Assembly: GCF_047948215.1 (NCBI RefSeq)
Contig: NC_134455.1
Coordinates: 350,391,991-350,455,990 of the forward strand
Reading direction: 5' to 3'
DNA length: 64,000 bases
Origin: Lycorma delicatula
Lineage: Eukaryota > Arthropoda > Insecta > Hemiptera > Fulgoridae
A program made the position numbers and the translations under genes. The first letter of the stretch is position 1. Each line of letters begins with the position of its first letter. The notes under the pieces were generated by a model. That model saw only the letters and a list, made by a program, of their open reading frames with translations, was not told the DNA's origin and searched no databases. Positions 22,570 through 33,438 of this stretch are shown here, piece after piece.

Positions 22570-23455
22570 TAATTTAATTTTAATTTTTTTCTCTGAATAG
22601 TTCACCTTGGAACACAGTAGATTATTTATTTATGGTTATTTCTTGTTTTCTATTTTTCTATCTGCTCAGTAACTCTTCATTCTTTCTGATATCTCTTACC
22701 TTCGTTCTTCAGAAAGTTCAGCTGTGGTGTTCTTGGGTTTTGGCGCTTCTTGGAATATTTTATTTTCATCTTTTAGTATTCTTTAAAATTTTTCTTTCTC
22801 TTATAATTTCTTAAGTTATCTTCAGTTATTTTAGGTCTTCTTGGACTTGTGTGAACCATTCACCTTTAGTTTTTTTTTTACTTTGAAAGAAACCAAAAAT
22901 CTGTTTAGTCAATCTATGGTTATTCATTCTAAATAAATGGGAGTAAAATACAATTTGTCTCTTTCCTTATTGTGTGTGACAGTTTTTTGTTTTAGTTTCA
23001 AATTTGTTATTTGTAATTAATTTTTCCTGATTATTTTGAAATTAAGGACCTACTAGTACCTAGTTGCAACAAAGGTCTGATACACCTTTGTTGCACAGTC
23101 TTGGGGTTTCTGCTGCATTGAGTGCTTCCAGCTTTATCACAGTTTTTTAGTGTCAAAATTTTGAGTTCCATGACAAAGACTGTTTCTTCAAGATATTTAA
23201 AATTATCCACTTTCTCTATTTTTTTAAAATTATTTATACTAAGGATATTTGGGCAGTTTTTATCATTAGTCCAAATTTTAATTTTCTCAAACATGATTTT
23301 TAATCCCATTTTAGTAGCTTGTTTTTTTAATTCTTTAATTTGTTGTTCAGCTTCTTTCCAGTTTTTAGCTGATAATGCCATATCATCAGCGAAAGCTTAA
23401 CAGTTAATCTTTATTTTATTTTTCTTATCATGAAAATAGGAAAAAACATCATTTT
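22570..23455 (-). pseudogene. RTE-type LINE relic (copy c)
   Basis: From 23400 on the minus strand: ALSAKNWKEAEQQIKELKKQ, then TKMGLKIMFEKIKIWTN, then KKIEKVDNFKYLEE. This is the segment just after the RT active-site box in RTE-type LINEs. Lower down come MNNHRLTKQIFGFFQ (across frame breaks) and EWFTQVQEDLKITEDNL, the C-terminal domain. The section between is partly lost. It is the same family as copies a and b. Stops and frame changes make it inactive. Confidence 0.75.
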
Positions 23456-24167
23456 CAGAAAAGTAAAATTTAGACACTATAGGACATAACCAATATCCGT
23501 ATGATTGACAGTTCATGGAAGTAAATGTATTGGCATATATGTTGCTGTAGGAACTGAAAGCGTGTGTACTAGCATTTTATATGCATTGGCCTATGTTACA
23601 AGCAAACTAAGATCATTATTACTTTCTATTATTTTTTTGTGTTATGGTAATGTATAAAAAACAGCTTTCATAAACTTGCTGTAACATGTAATTGTTGAGT
23701 TTTATTCTAAATTATTTATTGATGTTTTGATCTAGGCCTGCTTCCTGTTGTATAACAATTAATAATAGTAGAATCATACATGACAAACGTGGTGTTTATG
23801 AATTGTTGTAAACGCAGAGCAGGCAATTCTAAGAATTTCATTTACTTATTTTTAATCTATTCTAATTATTGAGCTGTAAAGAATCATATGTTGCACATCG
23901 CTTGTAATTATGTTCTAGAAGTGGTTATTATAGAAACATTTACTACAGTGTATATTTTACTTAATGAAGTGAATAGTTGTCAGTGATGATGTATATTTAA
24001 CTGTTTATTAAATATACAGATCCAAAATTTAAGAGGCTATCTTGTATAAAAATTTTACAGATTGATACAATAGTTGTTTAATAGCTGGCGATCAAAGTTA
24101 AGCACACGACAAAATATTCAAAAATGGTATCTTTTTTGAGTCTCACAACAAAAACATATCTTAAAAA
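23456..24167. other. A+T-rich stretch, nothing recognised
   Basis: No gene or shared repeat was seen. It leads into the small ORF at 24168. Confidence 0.5.
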
Positions 24168-24338
24168 ATGAATAATCTAAATTTTGATCCGACTTCAGAT
24201 GGATATTTAGTTTTTTATAAGACTTCAAACTCGAGTGCATATAATTTTTGTGTTGATAGTAATGATGATTTAAGTTCGATTGTACTTAAAGAAACTCCAT
24301 CGTCTAAAGCAACAGAACTGGTGCCTTCATGTACATGA
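24168..24338 (+). CDS. small ORF, 56 codons, unknown
   Basis: ATG at 24168 follows an A-rich leader (TTAAAAA). The frame reads NNLNFDPTSDGYLVFYKTSN, SAYNFCVDSNDDLSSIVL and KETPSSKATELVPSCT, then TGA at 24336-24338. Its composition is more balanced than the A+T background and has few Lys/Ile/Phe runs, so it looks translated or recently derived from coding sequence. It could be the first exon or ORF of an old element, or a host micropeptide. I recognise no family, and no partner exon is evident. Confidence 0.28.
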   Translation: MNNLNFDPTSDGYLVFYKTSNSSAYNFCVDSNDDLSSIVLKETPSSKATELVPSCT

Positions 24339-24609
24339 ATGGCTTACCTGAAAAGTACAACATGCACATATATGTAAAAATATTTACTAGAGCCTATATA
24401 AGTTAAGAACATTGTTCTCATTTAATAACGACCAGATTAAGTTTTGTGAATGCTTCCTTATTTCCATTCTATTATTATGCTGCAGCAGCACATACAGATA
24501 TAGGAAGTATACATTTACTACCTCTCCAAAAATAGCACAAAAATTCTGCATGATTTTATTCATAGTTTGCTCTTAAACCACAATAGAAAACTTATGAAAT
24601 TGTTGAAAA

Positions 24610-24613
<4 letters not shown>

Positions 24614-24644
<31 letters not shown>
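24614..24644. repeat. (AT)n microsatellite
   Basis: About 15 uninterrupted AT units followed by ACAC. Confidence 0.95.
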
Positions 24645-24648
<4 letters not shown>

Positions 24649-24914
24649 ATTCAGAACAGAGTTAATAAATAGGTTGCAAAACATAGAGTGCCAACCTTCA
24701 ATAAATTTTTTTATTCCATTTTAAAAATAAATAAAGTTGGTTATGAATGAATTGCAAGATTTAATACTATGATAAATCAAGAAATTTTATAATGAAACAT
24801 TAAAAAAATAATGTTGAATAATTTTATGAAAAGTTTTTTTTTTTATATTTAGAAAATTACATATTTTAACTTGTTTTTTGTATTTATGATTGTGCAATTG
24901 TTGCTAAATTTATG

Positions 24915-26265
24915 ATCACTTATTTTTTTTAAATATCAATATCCATTTTTACCTAACCAGACTACAATTTATTTTCATATAACACAACACAATCCTTCAG
25001 ATTACAAGAATGGACATTATTTTGTTTCCATTGACATTTTTAATAATTTACCAAACAGTTTGAAAGATCTTCCCTTGAATTTATTTAAAGTAAATTAAAA
25101 TATTTTCTTTTATAGGAACAGTATTACTGTGTTGATGAATTTTTTAATAATATTAATTTTAAAAAACTCATGATTTGTCTGCATGCTGTTCAATGTATAT
25201 GTTACGATAAAAGCCCAAATACCGGTAAATCTAAAGTTTTACCAGTAAATTCTAGCATTTACCAAGTCACTTGGTAAAAGCCCGAAAAAATCTGGAAAAC
25301 ACGTTTATTTCAGACTTCTACCAATTAGTTCTGGTCATTATTGACATTTACCATAGACTGTTGGTAAAAGTTGACAATTCTGTAATGAAATCACTTTTTA
25401 AAGGATAAAGCCTGTAGAATACAATTACCGTTAAGAATAATTGATTAACTTTTTTGTGTAAAAATTATTCTTAATAATATTAAATAAAATTCAATCACAT
25501 TTTCTTAGCAGCATGTTTTTTTAATCATGGTGTTTTGTAAAAGGAAAGACGAATTTTACGATAAACAGAAAACTGGAAGGCTATATTTAAAAAAACAGAA
25601 TTTTTAGTTAAATTTTTTAGGTTTTTTATATCTTTCCTTAAGTTTTAGAATGGTTTGAACGAACAAACTGACTATTTAATGAAAAACGTTCAGTTGGGAT
25701 TCAAAACTTTTTTCTCGCAGCAAAAATTGAAAATAAATTGGGTTAAAAAACAATCCGGGTGTTAGACCCAGACTATGTATTTAAGAGTTAACTATTAATT
25801 GATTATTCTCACGTTTGAAAATGATTAAATTTAATGCAATTTTTGAACTGAAATCCCGAAATTGAAAAGAGCATTTTTCAATTCATGCTCTTTCCTATTT
25901 AGAAGTGATTTCGTTACAGAATTGTCAACTTTTACCAAAATATTATGGTAATTGTCAACAACGACCAAAACGATTTGGTAAAAGTCTGAATTAAATGTGT
26001 TTTCAAGATTTTTTTCGGACTTTTACCAAGTAACTTGGTAAATGTGAGAATTTACCGGTAAAACTTAAGCTTTACCGGTATTCGGAGTTTTACCGTAACA
26101 TATATATAAAGATGTGCTCAAAATAATTTTCAATAGGATCTTCTGAGTCATGAACTATTCTGTAGTAATTTTTTATATTTACTATATTTACCTTAACGTT
26201 ATTTAATGTGTTAAAAATAAAAAAATAGATTGTTATATTTTTTATATTATAATTTATATTGTTTT
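24915..26265 (+). repeat. repeat family H, copy 1, split by a foldback element
   Basis: 24915-25200 and 26100-26265 together align with the continuous copy at 48115-48500: CAATATCCA, the ACCAAAC..AAAAGTCTTCC-like segment, TTTTAAATAATATTAATTTTAAAA, then the TATATATAAA..GTGCTCAAATAATTTT join and TAGTTATTTTTTA. One frame reads FNNLPNSLKDLPLNLFK, which resembles the last segment of some LINE reverse transcriptase proteins. The family is therefore probably the 3' end of a LINE. The foldback at 25201-26099 interrupts it. Copies 2 and 3 (41725, 45275) share only the 3' portion. Confidence 0.6.
25201..26099. mobile_element. foldback/MITE with ~195-bp inverted arms and palindromic motifs
   Basis: The left arm 25201-25395 and the right arm 25905-26099 are inverted copies, about 85% alike by eye. 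They start GTTACG[A/G]TAAAA and end at GAAATCACT. Each arm holds several short palindromes: TACCGGTA-type sites and TACCAAGT[C/T]ACTTGGTA, plus repeats of TTGGTAAAAG. The ~510-bp centre has no long ORF but contains an 8-bp stem AAAGAGCA/TGCTCTTT (25866-25891). The element sits inside repeat family H within an ATATAT run. The uninterrupted copy at 48115-48500 serves as an empty site. It is non-autonomous; no transposase can be assigned. Confidence 0.85.
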
Positions 26266-26349
26266 AATAAAAGATGTATGATACTGATTTTCGTAAACAT
26301 GATAAATATTGCCAGTTTTTGGCGTTTTTACATGAAAAGACAAGAAGCC

Positions 26350-26850
26350 ATTCACCAAGTAACATTTTAATCGGGCTGTGTTTATAGCCAGAACAATTGG
26401 CTTTGGTCTTTGAATTATCCCTATGAGATCTATTAATGACCATTACATGATGAAAGAATTGGATTTTGATATATTTCATAAGCAAACCATTCAACATTTA
26501 TCCTTTCATGACCACCCAAATGAGAAAGAAATTACTGGAGTGTACTTTCAATGAGATTAAGCAGTGGCACACTGCTAATATTTTGCTAAATTTGCTGTTG
26601 AAGTTTTCAGGAATAGGTTCATTTTAAAGCACATTTGGCTACCAAGGTTCTGAGATCTTATACCTACAAATTTTAATTTATGGGGACCAATAAAAGGATC
26701 TATTTTCAAGAACAATCCTTATATCCTGGATGAATAGAAAAGTAATAGAACTGAATTTGTAAACCGTATCTCTCGTTTGGTGCTTCAGTCTGTATTTTCA
26801 AACATGCTCAATATATTGACACACGTTTAGTATATTTTCATTATATTAGA
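26350..26850 (+). pseudogene. IS630/Tc-like transposase relic (C-terminal part)
   Basis: Broken plus-strand frames give HDHPNEKEITGVYFQ followed by a stop-damaged QDGATAHT-like site. Then come FRNRFILKHIWLPRF, DLIPTNFNLWGPIKGSIFK, NNPYILDE and NRTEFVNRISRLVLQSVFSN. This matches the C-terminal half of insect IS630-like transposases (FQQDGATAHT..PPRSPDLTPTDFYLWGxLK). The catalytic PTD is PTN, and the upstream catalytic Asp is embedded in stops. The N-terminal half is not visible. Several stops show it is dead. Confidence 0.7.
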
Positions 26851-27485
26851 AAAGCGTGTTATATTTTAAATTGTTTTTTTTTATATCGTCTTATATGTTT
26901 TTATTTATGAATATGTTTGTATTTAATTATGTAAATGATTTCTATGAAAATTGTAATTATACTTTTTTTTTTATATTTGCAATATAAATAATATTCTGAG
27001 TTATTAATTAATACATTGTTTATTTTTAAATATTCATCCATCCACTATTACCATTTAAAAACTACATTGAAAAAAAAAAATATATATATATAAATGTTCA
27101 CCCGTTATATGTTCTTGCAGTTCATACACCAGTGGTGAGTTATTTAATAATATGCTGTACTTTATGCTGTGAATAGTTTACGCATGATTATTGGAGTTCT
27201 TGTAATCAAAGATAAATTTTGCAGTAATTAATAATAATCGCACGTATCATTTTTTTTTTTTTTACATTTACATAAGTTTAGTTATAGGTAATATTTCTAA
27301 TGTTCTATTTTTTGTGATTTTTTAATTGAAAGATTACATTATATTTTCAAATATATTTCAGTAGATATTTTTTGAATTAGTATCCGGTTGAACAACAAAT
27401 TGAAATGGTTTTTTTTGTCAATTAACAGGTATCCCAAATTGAAATTTTCACCAGTGTCTACAAACATTTAATTTATTATATTTAT
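26851..27485. other. A+T-rich stretch, nothing recognised
   Basis: Homopolymer-rich DNA with a short (AT)n at 27081-27093. No gene was recognised. Confidence 0.5.
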
Positions 27486-27489
27486 AAAT

Positions 27490-27890
27490 AAACTAGCCAG
27501 CCTGTCTAGCAGAACCTGGACCCTTGGGGCTTAGGTCAGCCCAGGCAAATCCCAGAGTTAACGCGGCTCCTCAAGGCCAAGAGGTCTACCCCATGACTAA
27601 AGTGCTCGCTTCGCTAGCTATTTCCCATTTGCCAGGGGGATTGGCGATCTGGACATCTGATGAGCTTGCTTTGGTCAACATTCCCGTCTATCCAGAGGAC
27701 TCCACCTCCGCACTGTATATTATCCTCACGGTTGTGAGAATAATACTGATAAATAGTAATTATAGTATTCAGGCTTTATTGTGACCTGAAAAAGAAACTA
27801 AATTAGAAAAGATAGAATAATAGTAACTGTGGTAACTAAAGCACATACACCATTGATGATGAAAAATGCCCCTGTGTGCAAAAATGAGCC
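27490..27890 (+). repeat. repeat family E, copy 1 (G+C-richer)
   Basis: Starts TAAACTAGCCAGCCTGTCTA and runs through CCCAGGCAAATCCCAGAG, a GTCTACCCCATG segment, GTTGTGAGAATAATACTG and TATTCAGGCTT. The same order is found at 44512-44940, and its first half inverted at 47736-47928. The 86-codon frame over it (27524-27784) is a composition effect; copies do not keep it. All three copies share the TAAACTAG boundary, which suggests a defined element end. Confidence 0.75.
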
Positions 27891-28408
27891 TTCAACCTAA
27901 CAAATACCCTGTTTGAATTTTTAAAATCAGCTATTGTTTGCAGAGATATAAAAGCACCTCTCCTCCACCAACGGGAAGTCTTACTCTTTAAGACTTTGGG
28001 GGTTGGCATCCCCATGGCCCTAGCCTCTGCAGCTCATCTTCTGACTACACCCAGAGCTGCAGAACACTTTATACTATACACACACACACACTACACCAAG
28101 AACTCCACAAAAATTACAACATATATCCTTACACAACTAAACAACATCATACTCTGTTTCTTCTTACATTTACACTTGGTGATGTTGCAACGTCTTACAA
28201 AAAGGACCGTAACTCAAGGTGGAAACTATAGTGCTGATAGGTGTATGGCTGGCTCTACGTAGTTAATCTCGAACGATGTCCTCTGGACACCTGAGCGAAC
28301 CCAGTTGTATTTAGCTCTAGCTTCAGTACGCGTGCGCTCTGCTGAAGTGGTCCGTTATATTGCCGGTACTCGTGAGACCAAAGTTTCAAGTCCAAAAAAC
28401 AAATTCTA

Positions 28409-31330
28409 CGATGGTTGGTGGTCCATCTGAAAAAACCACCAATACATGACTTATGAAAAGACCTCGATTGGCTTTGTCCGATGACGATAACTGTCCCGAG
28501 GTAAATAATTTAAATGGTGACAGATCACCTTTACAGTACGTAAATGTCAGATTTGTAGTTTTATGCAATTATCAGGAAGGTGGCATATCCTTCATAAGGT
28601 GTCACCTTTCCTGATCGATAAAGCAGTAACTGGTTCAAGCGGTTCCTCCAAGAACAAAAGAAAATTGAAGATGTTAGACTGTTGATGCGCGCATATGAAC
28701 CATTAATAATGTCCTTCCAAGAAACGTATTTATTACAGCAAGATGAGGTAACACTCAGAGGCTATACATGTGAGAGATGCAACTGTCTTGTAGATAGTAG
28801 AGAGAGTGGTGGTGTTGCTATTTTCACGCGGGACGAGGTGTCGACTACAAGGCTACAACTAACCTCATTCCTGTTGCTGTAAAAATCTCAGTCCCCTATA
28901 AATTGCATATCTGCAATTTGTATCTGTCACCGAATTCTGAGTTCAGTGCTCTATAACTATCAAATCTCTTCACGCAAATCCATTGCCGTCGTTAATAGTA
29001 GGAGACTTCAATGCCCACCATATTTCCTGGGGCTCATCTTTCAGCTCCTCTCAAGGAAATATGATAAACAGAGCGCGTCTTGGATCTTTGTCTTCTGAAT
29101 GATGGGTCATACACATTTATGTCTTCATCATTTGGTACACTGTCAAACATCGATCTCTCCTTATGCTCACCAGATTTACTCCCTCGTTTTAATTGGTCTG
29201 CTTGTGACGACCTTCACGACAGTGACCGCATGCCAATTACTATAGCTTTTGGTGTCGACGGCAAAGTGAATAAAAGACCACGTAGATGAGTTGTTGAAAA
29301 GGCAGATTGGAACAGTTACCAAAAAGCCTTTTCATGACGGTGTAGACGCCTTTAATAAACTTATCTCTCGTATGTCCCTGATAGTTGACAATGCTAATAG
29401 ATCTATCCCACAAAGATCGGGAAACCCAAGACGTCCTTCCGTTCCTTGGTGGAATGCTGATTGTCAAAACACTATTAGCAATCGACGACAAACATTGCAC
29501 AATGTTAACCGCCGGTCTACAAATGAACACCTAGATTTGTACCGTAAGGCTAGAGCGGTTTGTCGTTGGGTATTCTTAAACGCTAAGAGGAAGTCATGGA
29601 GAAATTACGTGAACAACATCTCACGCACTACTCCCACGTCTACTGTGTGGAAAAAGATCCGTTCAATCTACGGATCACCAAGACAATCCATTCTCGAAAT
29701 CATTCATGAAGGAGAACTTACATCGCCTTCTACAGTGGCAAGTATTTTGACAGATTGTTTCCGTTCGGTTTCCCTTACATAATCATACAGTACTGAATTT
29801 CAGAGGTACAAATTACAGATTGAAGTATTATTGTTAAACGCTGGTGATTCGGTCGGTGAATTAAGCGCAGCATTTTTCATTCAACGAGTTGTCACACGAA
29901 CTTAAAACCTCACGTGACTTCTCCCCTGGACCTGACAACATTCGTCTTAGTATGCTGTCACACCTTCCTAATTCGGTGCTACAACACCTATTGTGTATTT
30001 AAAATAGTCTGTTCTCCTCACAAGGTTTCCCTTCGGTCTGGTTAGAAGCAATTGTCGTACCAGCACTTAAACCTGGTAACGGTAAGCAACCCCTCAAGCT
30101 ACCGCCCTATCTCTTTGACAAGCGTTTTATGGAAAGAATGGTGAACCGCAAGCTCACGTGGTATTTACAGAGACATAGTCATCTATGTCTAGAACAATGC
30201 GGTTTCCGCCAAGGACGTTATACCATTGACCACTTAGTGTCACTAGAAGCAGCTATTCAAAACGCTTTCTTATTCCGCCAACGCCCCGTCGCTATTTTCC
30301 TTGATATCAAGAAAGTTTACGACACGGCCTGGCGACGTGGTATTCTTAACAGCCTTAAAGAATGGGGAGTTAAGGACTGTATTCTTACATTAATCAGGGG
30401 ATTCTTAAATGACCGAACTTTCCGTGTTCGTGTGGGAGATTCCTTATCGGGTAGCGTTACCTTGGAGAATAGAGTACCTCAAGAAAGTGTATTAAGTGCC
30501 ACCTTGTTTGCTATAGCTATCAACAATATTACTTTTTCCTGTTTAGCCTCCGGTAATTACCTTTTAGATAATACTTTTAGAGGATAAATCAACAGTATTA
30601 CTGAATGTGTGCAACCACCTGTTTCATATTTGTTATTTGTTGATGATTTTTCTATATATATATTACGTCCCGTTTAACAGCCACAGCAGAAAGACTACTA
30701 CAGAACACAATATCTCGCCTTGAAGCTTGGTCCAAGGTTACCGGCTTCACTTGGAATGTAAAGTCTTCTCGGCTGCGGGATCCTTTCATTACGCAAATGT
30801 TTCTCAACGGTGAGCTACTTACTATCTCTCCCGACATTAGATTTTTAGGTTTATTTTTTGATAGCTGCCTTACTTGGGTCAAACACATCGAAGAACTAAA
30901 AACAAAATGTTCCAAACTGCTAGATATGCTACGAGTTCTTAGCAACACCAGTTAGGGAGCCGACAAGTCATGTATTTCGCGATTTTATTATTCCTTAGTT
31001 CGTTCCCGTTTAGATTACGGTTGTATCGCCTACTCTTCAGCGCGTAATACCGCGTTGAAGATGTTAAATGTTGTACATCACGTTTCTCTCCGTCTTGCTA
31101 CAGGGGCTTTTAGATCAAGCCCTGTCACCAGCATACTTGTTGAGTGCGGTGAACCATCATTTTGGAATAGACGTGACCAACTTTCACCATCTTACTTTGC
31201 CCGTCTTAAAGGGCAACCGAATCACTCTGCTTTTACTGCAGTTCTTGCGAATCCTAATTTACAAAGCTATGAAGATCATCCACGTTTCACTGCACCTATG
31301 GGTGTATCCGGCGGTTACTACAGCTTTTAA
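28409..31330 (+). pseudogene. ORF1 remnant, endonuclease and reverse transcriptase of LINE copy 2
   Basis: An ORF1 stub starting at ATG 28410 (KRPRLALSDDDNCPEV) is followed by a large deletion. The APE-type endonuclease follows: SFQETYLLQQDE, ESGGVAIFTRDE, VGDFNAHHISWGS, LGTLSNIDLSLCSPDLL and HDSDRMPITI. The final catalytic His of the SDH motif is Arg here. A linker (29291-29782, 163 codons) contains VPWWNADCQ. The RT (about 29920-30950) has FSPGPDNIRLSML, CGFRQGRYTIDHL, VAIFLDIKKVYDTAW (motif A Asp kept), NRVPQESVLSATLF (normally QGSVLS) and LLFVDDFSIY (normally YADD). The post-RT region SSPVTSILVECGEPSFWNRR runs to 31330. At least five frame changes or stops separate the pieces, so the element cannot make an active enzyme. 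Confidence 0.88.
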
Positions 31331-31468
31331 ATAGACCTACCTCTTATTTTTCCAACGTATCTCTTCATATCCTCCGTGGAGAATCAACCTCATAAATTTT
31401 ATTTTTGATCTTACCATATACAGGAAACAATCAACACCACCACCTATCGTTTTTCAGCAAAATTTACC

Positions 31469-31671
31469 GTGTTTCACCGTAAAATAAACTCCAAAATAAA
31501 CCCAGACGCAATGGTATACACAGATGGATCGAAACAGAATGATACTGTTGGATGTGCATTTATTCTTAATAGCAGAATCTATATGTTTGGTTTACCAAAT
31601 ATTATACATATATTTACTGGAGAACTGTACGCCATCAATAAGACTTTGAATATCGTTAACCCAAAATACTG

Positions 31672-31728
<57 letters not shown>

Positions 31729-32140
31729 GCGACTCGTTTAGTGCACTCCAAGCTTTGGAAGAGTTTTACTCTAGACATCCGTTGGTCGCCGAAATCTATA
31801 ACGCAATCGCTGAGTTGAACTATCGTAACCCACAAGTGAGTTTCTGCTGGATCCCTTTCCACGTAGGAATTGTGGGCAATGAATGCGCAGATACCGCTGC
31901 TAAAGACGCATGTAGTCAACCTTCTTTTACCAATCGTGTAGATTGGTAAATTGATATCGGACAGATATTTAATGTCAAAAGTAAATACACCAACATGCGA
32001 ACGATACAACTGCCGCTTGACTGTGCGCCACATTCTTGTGGACTGCATTTGTTATGCGGCCTTGCGTCGTAAATTTAGATTGCCCAGGAACATTCGTCAA
32101 ATCCTGGGCAATGTTAAAGAAGTTTTGAACCGGGTGTTTT
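31469..32140 (+). pseudogene. RNase H and zinc-knuckle of LINE copy 2, split by (TA)n
   Basis: The first half reads MVYTDGSKQNDTVGCAF and FTGELYAINKTLNIVNPKY. A 52-bp (AT)n tract then interrupts the domain exactly where copy 1 reads KCRSILI. The second half resumes with CSDSFSALQALEEFYSRHP, AEIYNAIAEL, CWIPFHVGIVGNECADTA and, after a deletion, CERYNCRLTVRHILVDC (zinc site, first Cys pair reduced) and LRRKFRLPRNIRQIL. The catalytic Asp, Glu, Asp, His and Asp are all still visible, but the tract and frame changes break the protein. Confidence 0.85.
31674..31725. repeat. (AT)26 microsatellite inside an RNase H domain
   Basis: Twenty-six uninterrupted AT units between the codons for NPKYCH and CSDSF. 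The matching site in copy 1 has ordinary coding sequence, so the tract arose after insertion of copy 2. Confidence 0.97.
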
Positions 32141-32600
32141 TATTGTTTAGAACTATTATTATTTACACACTTTTTATTAGTTTTTTTTTTTTTTTACTGT
32201 TATGTGTTTCAGTTTAAATGTTTATTTTCTTTTGCTATCCGAGAAAGAGGCCTTTATATTCCTCTCTGAGTTCGTTAAATTTATTTTATTTTAATATATA
32301 AAATTATTAGTTTTAAGTTTTAGATTTTTAGTTTTAACGTAGGTTTGGGTTAATTTTTTAGTCTTCCCTTTATCCGAGTTGGGGCCCTTTACACTCCTTT
32401 TGGGCTTATTAAATTATTTTTATTTTTGTTAAATTTTTACGTTTTTAGTTTTACGCTTATTTTTAATTTTAGTTTTACGGCTGTGATATTAGTTTTGTGG
32501 TTTTTTTTTAGAGATTTTAACTGTGATATTAGTTTTAAGTTTTTGTTTATTTTTTTAGTTTTTAAGCTAGTTCATTTTTTTATTGTATAAATCTTTTATT

Positions 32601-32621
32601 CCGGGCGATAATAACGCCAAA
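32601..32621 (+). promoter_or_regulatory. 3' terminal hairpin of LINE copy 2, one arm decayed
   Basis: CCGGGCG, loop ATAATAA, CGCCAAA. Compared with copy 1 the second arm has lost its last three pairing bases. It lies just before the A-rich tail. Confidence 0.55.
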
Positions 32622-32667
32622 GCGATCTTTCCCACAAAAAACACCAAACAAAAAAAAAACCTTCAAT

Positions 32668-32742
32668 ACACAAGTGAGTTTCTGCTGGATTCCTAGCCAC
32701 GTGGGGATTCCGGGTAATGAACGTGCAGATTCTGCTGCTAAA
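32668..32742 (+). repeat. orphan fragment of the I-clade LINE RNase H region
   Basis: Immediately after the tail of copy 2, 75 bp encode QVSFCWIPSHVGIPGNERAD and SAAK, the RNase H His/Asp segment, closer to copy 1 than to copy 2 (SHVGI, NERADS). It is flanked by family B at 32751. It is a separate fragment carried or captured from another copy. Confidence 0.7.
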
Positions 32743-32750
32743 TTTTTTTT

Positions 32751-33438
32751 TGCTTTCCCGTCTAGCGCTATAGCTGTAGAAAGGGTAAAGTATTGCAATC
32801 GCCCCAATTTGGGTATATGCGGTTTTCACCGGGTCATAACGTTTTTCACTTAAGGAACTCAAAACCATAACACCGGATGGAAATTTTTCAGATGTTTATA
32901 TGTATGTATGTCTATTCGTTGTCTTTACACCTTATATCTCCAGAACTACTGGGCCGATTTTGACCAAACTTGGTCAGATTACTTCTAAATATGGGGAATT
33001 GATGCTATTAAATTTTTAACTTAAAAGGTTAAGGGGGTGAGGCTGTAGGGCAAGGTCACTCTCAGTATCTCAAGATTTCACCTTATTAAGGTCTTATTTT
33101 TCTTAGGCACATTGTTAAAGATTAAAAAATAATATTTGAAAAAAACGTTTTTCAAAATCGCATCCACCCCAAAAAAAGGCTCTAAACTAGTGGGTATATT
33201 GGCTATTAAATATTAACCTGCGACTGTATTGGGTATAAAAGGCTAAGTGGGTATACTGTGTCAATAGTACCTTCTGTCGTCACAAGGAGCGCTAGACTAA
33301 CACTGACGTGCAGTTGTACAAAGAATATTATATTTAAATAAAATGATAAATGTTTTAAATTAAGTTGTGTGTTTAAGCCGTGCATCAGTAAAAAAGCCGG
33401 GAATTGACGGGAAAGTCCTACAACTCTGTTGTCAGCTT
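32751..33438 (+). mobile_element. repeat family B, copy 1
   Basis: Starts CTTTCCCGTCTAGCGCTATA (left end with a weak CTTTCCC..GGGAAAG-type fold). It continues through ATATCTCCAGAACTACTG, GCCGATTTTGACCAAAC and GGTGAGGCTGTAG, and ends with GGGAAAGTCCTACAACT then TTGTCAGCT near 33437. No protein is encoded. Other copies occur at 48508, 49033 (minus), 52868 (minus), 54060 and 58976. The termini of the 49033-49769 copy are ~35-bp inverted repeats, so this is a non-autonomous DNA element family. Confidence 0.8.

Larger units (their letters stand above)
27945..32665 (+). mobile_element. I-clade LINE copy 2, long but decayed
   Basis: This is the same family as the young copy at 20038-21568, but here most of the element is retained: a G+C-richer leader with TATAAAAG at 27946, a remnant of ORF1 near 28409-28620, endonuclease, reverse transcriptase, RNase H, a 3' UTR, the terminal hairpin (32601-32621) and an A-rich tail. 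The 5' boundary is uncertain. No target duplication was found. A short extra piece of the RNase H region follows at 32668-32742. Confidence 0.8.

Noticed and set aside
31656..32048. 130-codon minus-strand frame
   Set aside because: It runs through the (AT)n tract, giving a Tyr-Ile repeat, and is antisense to the RNase H relic.
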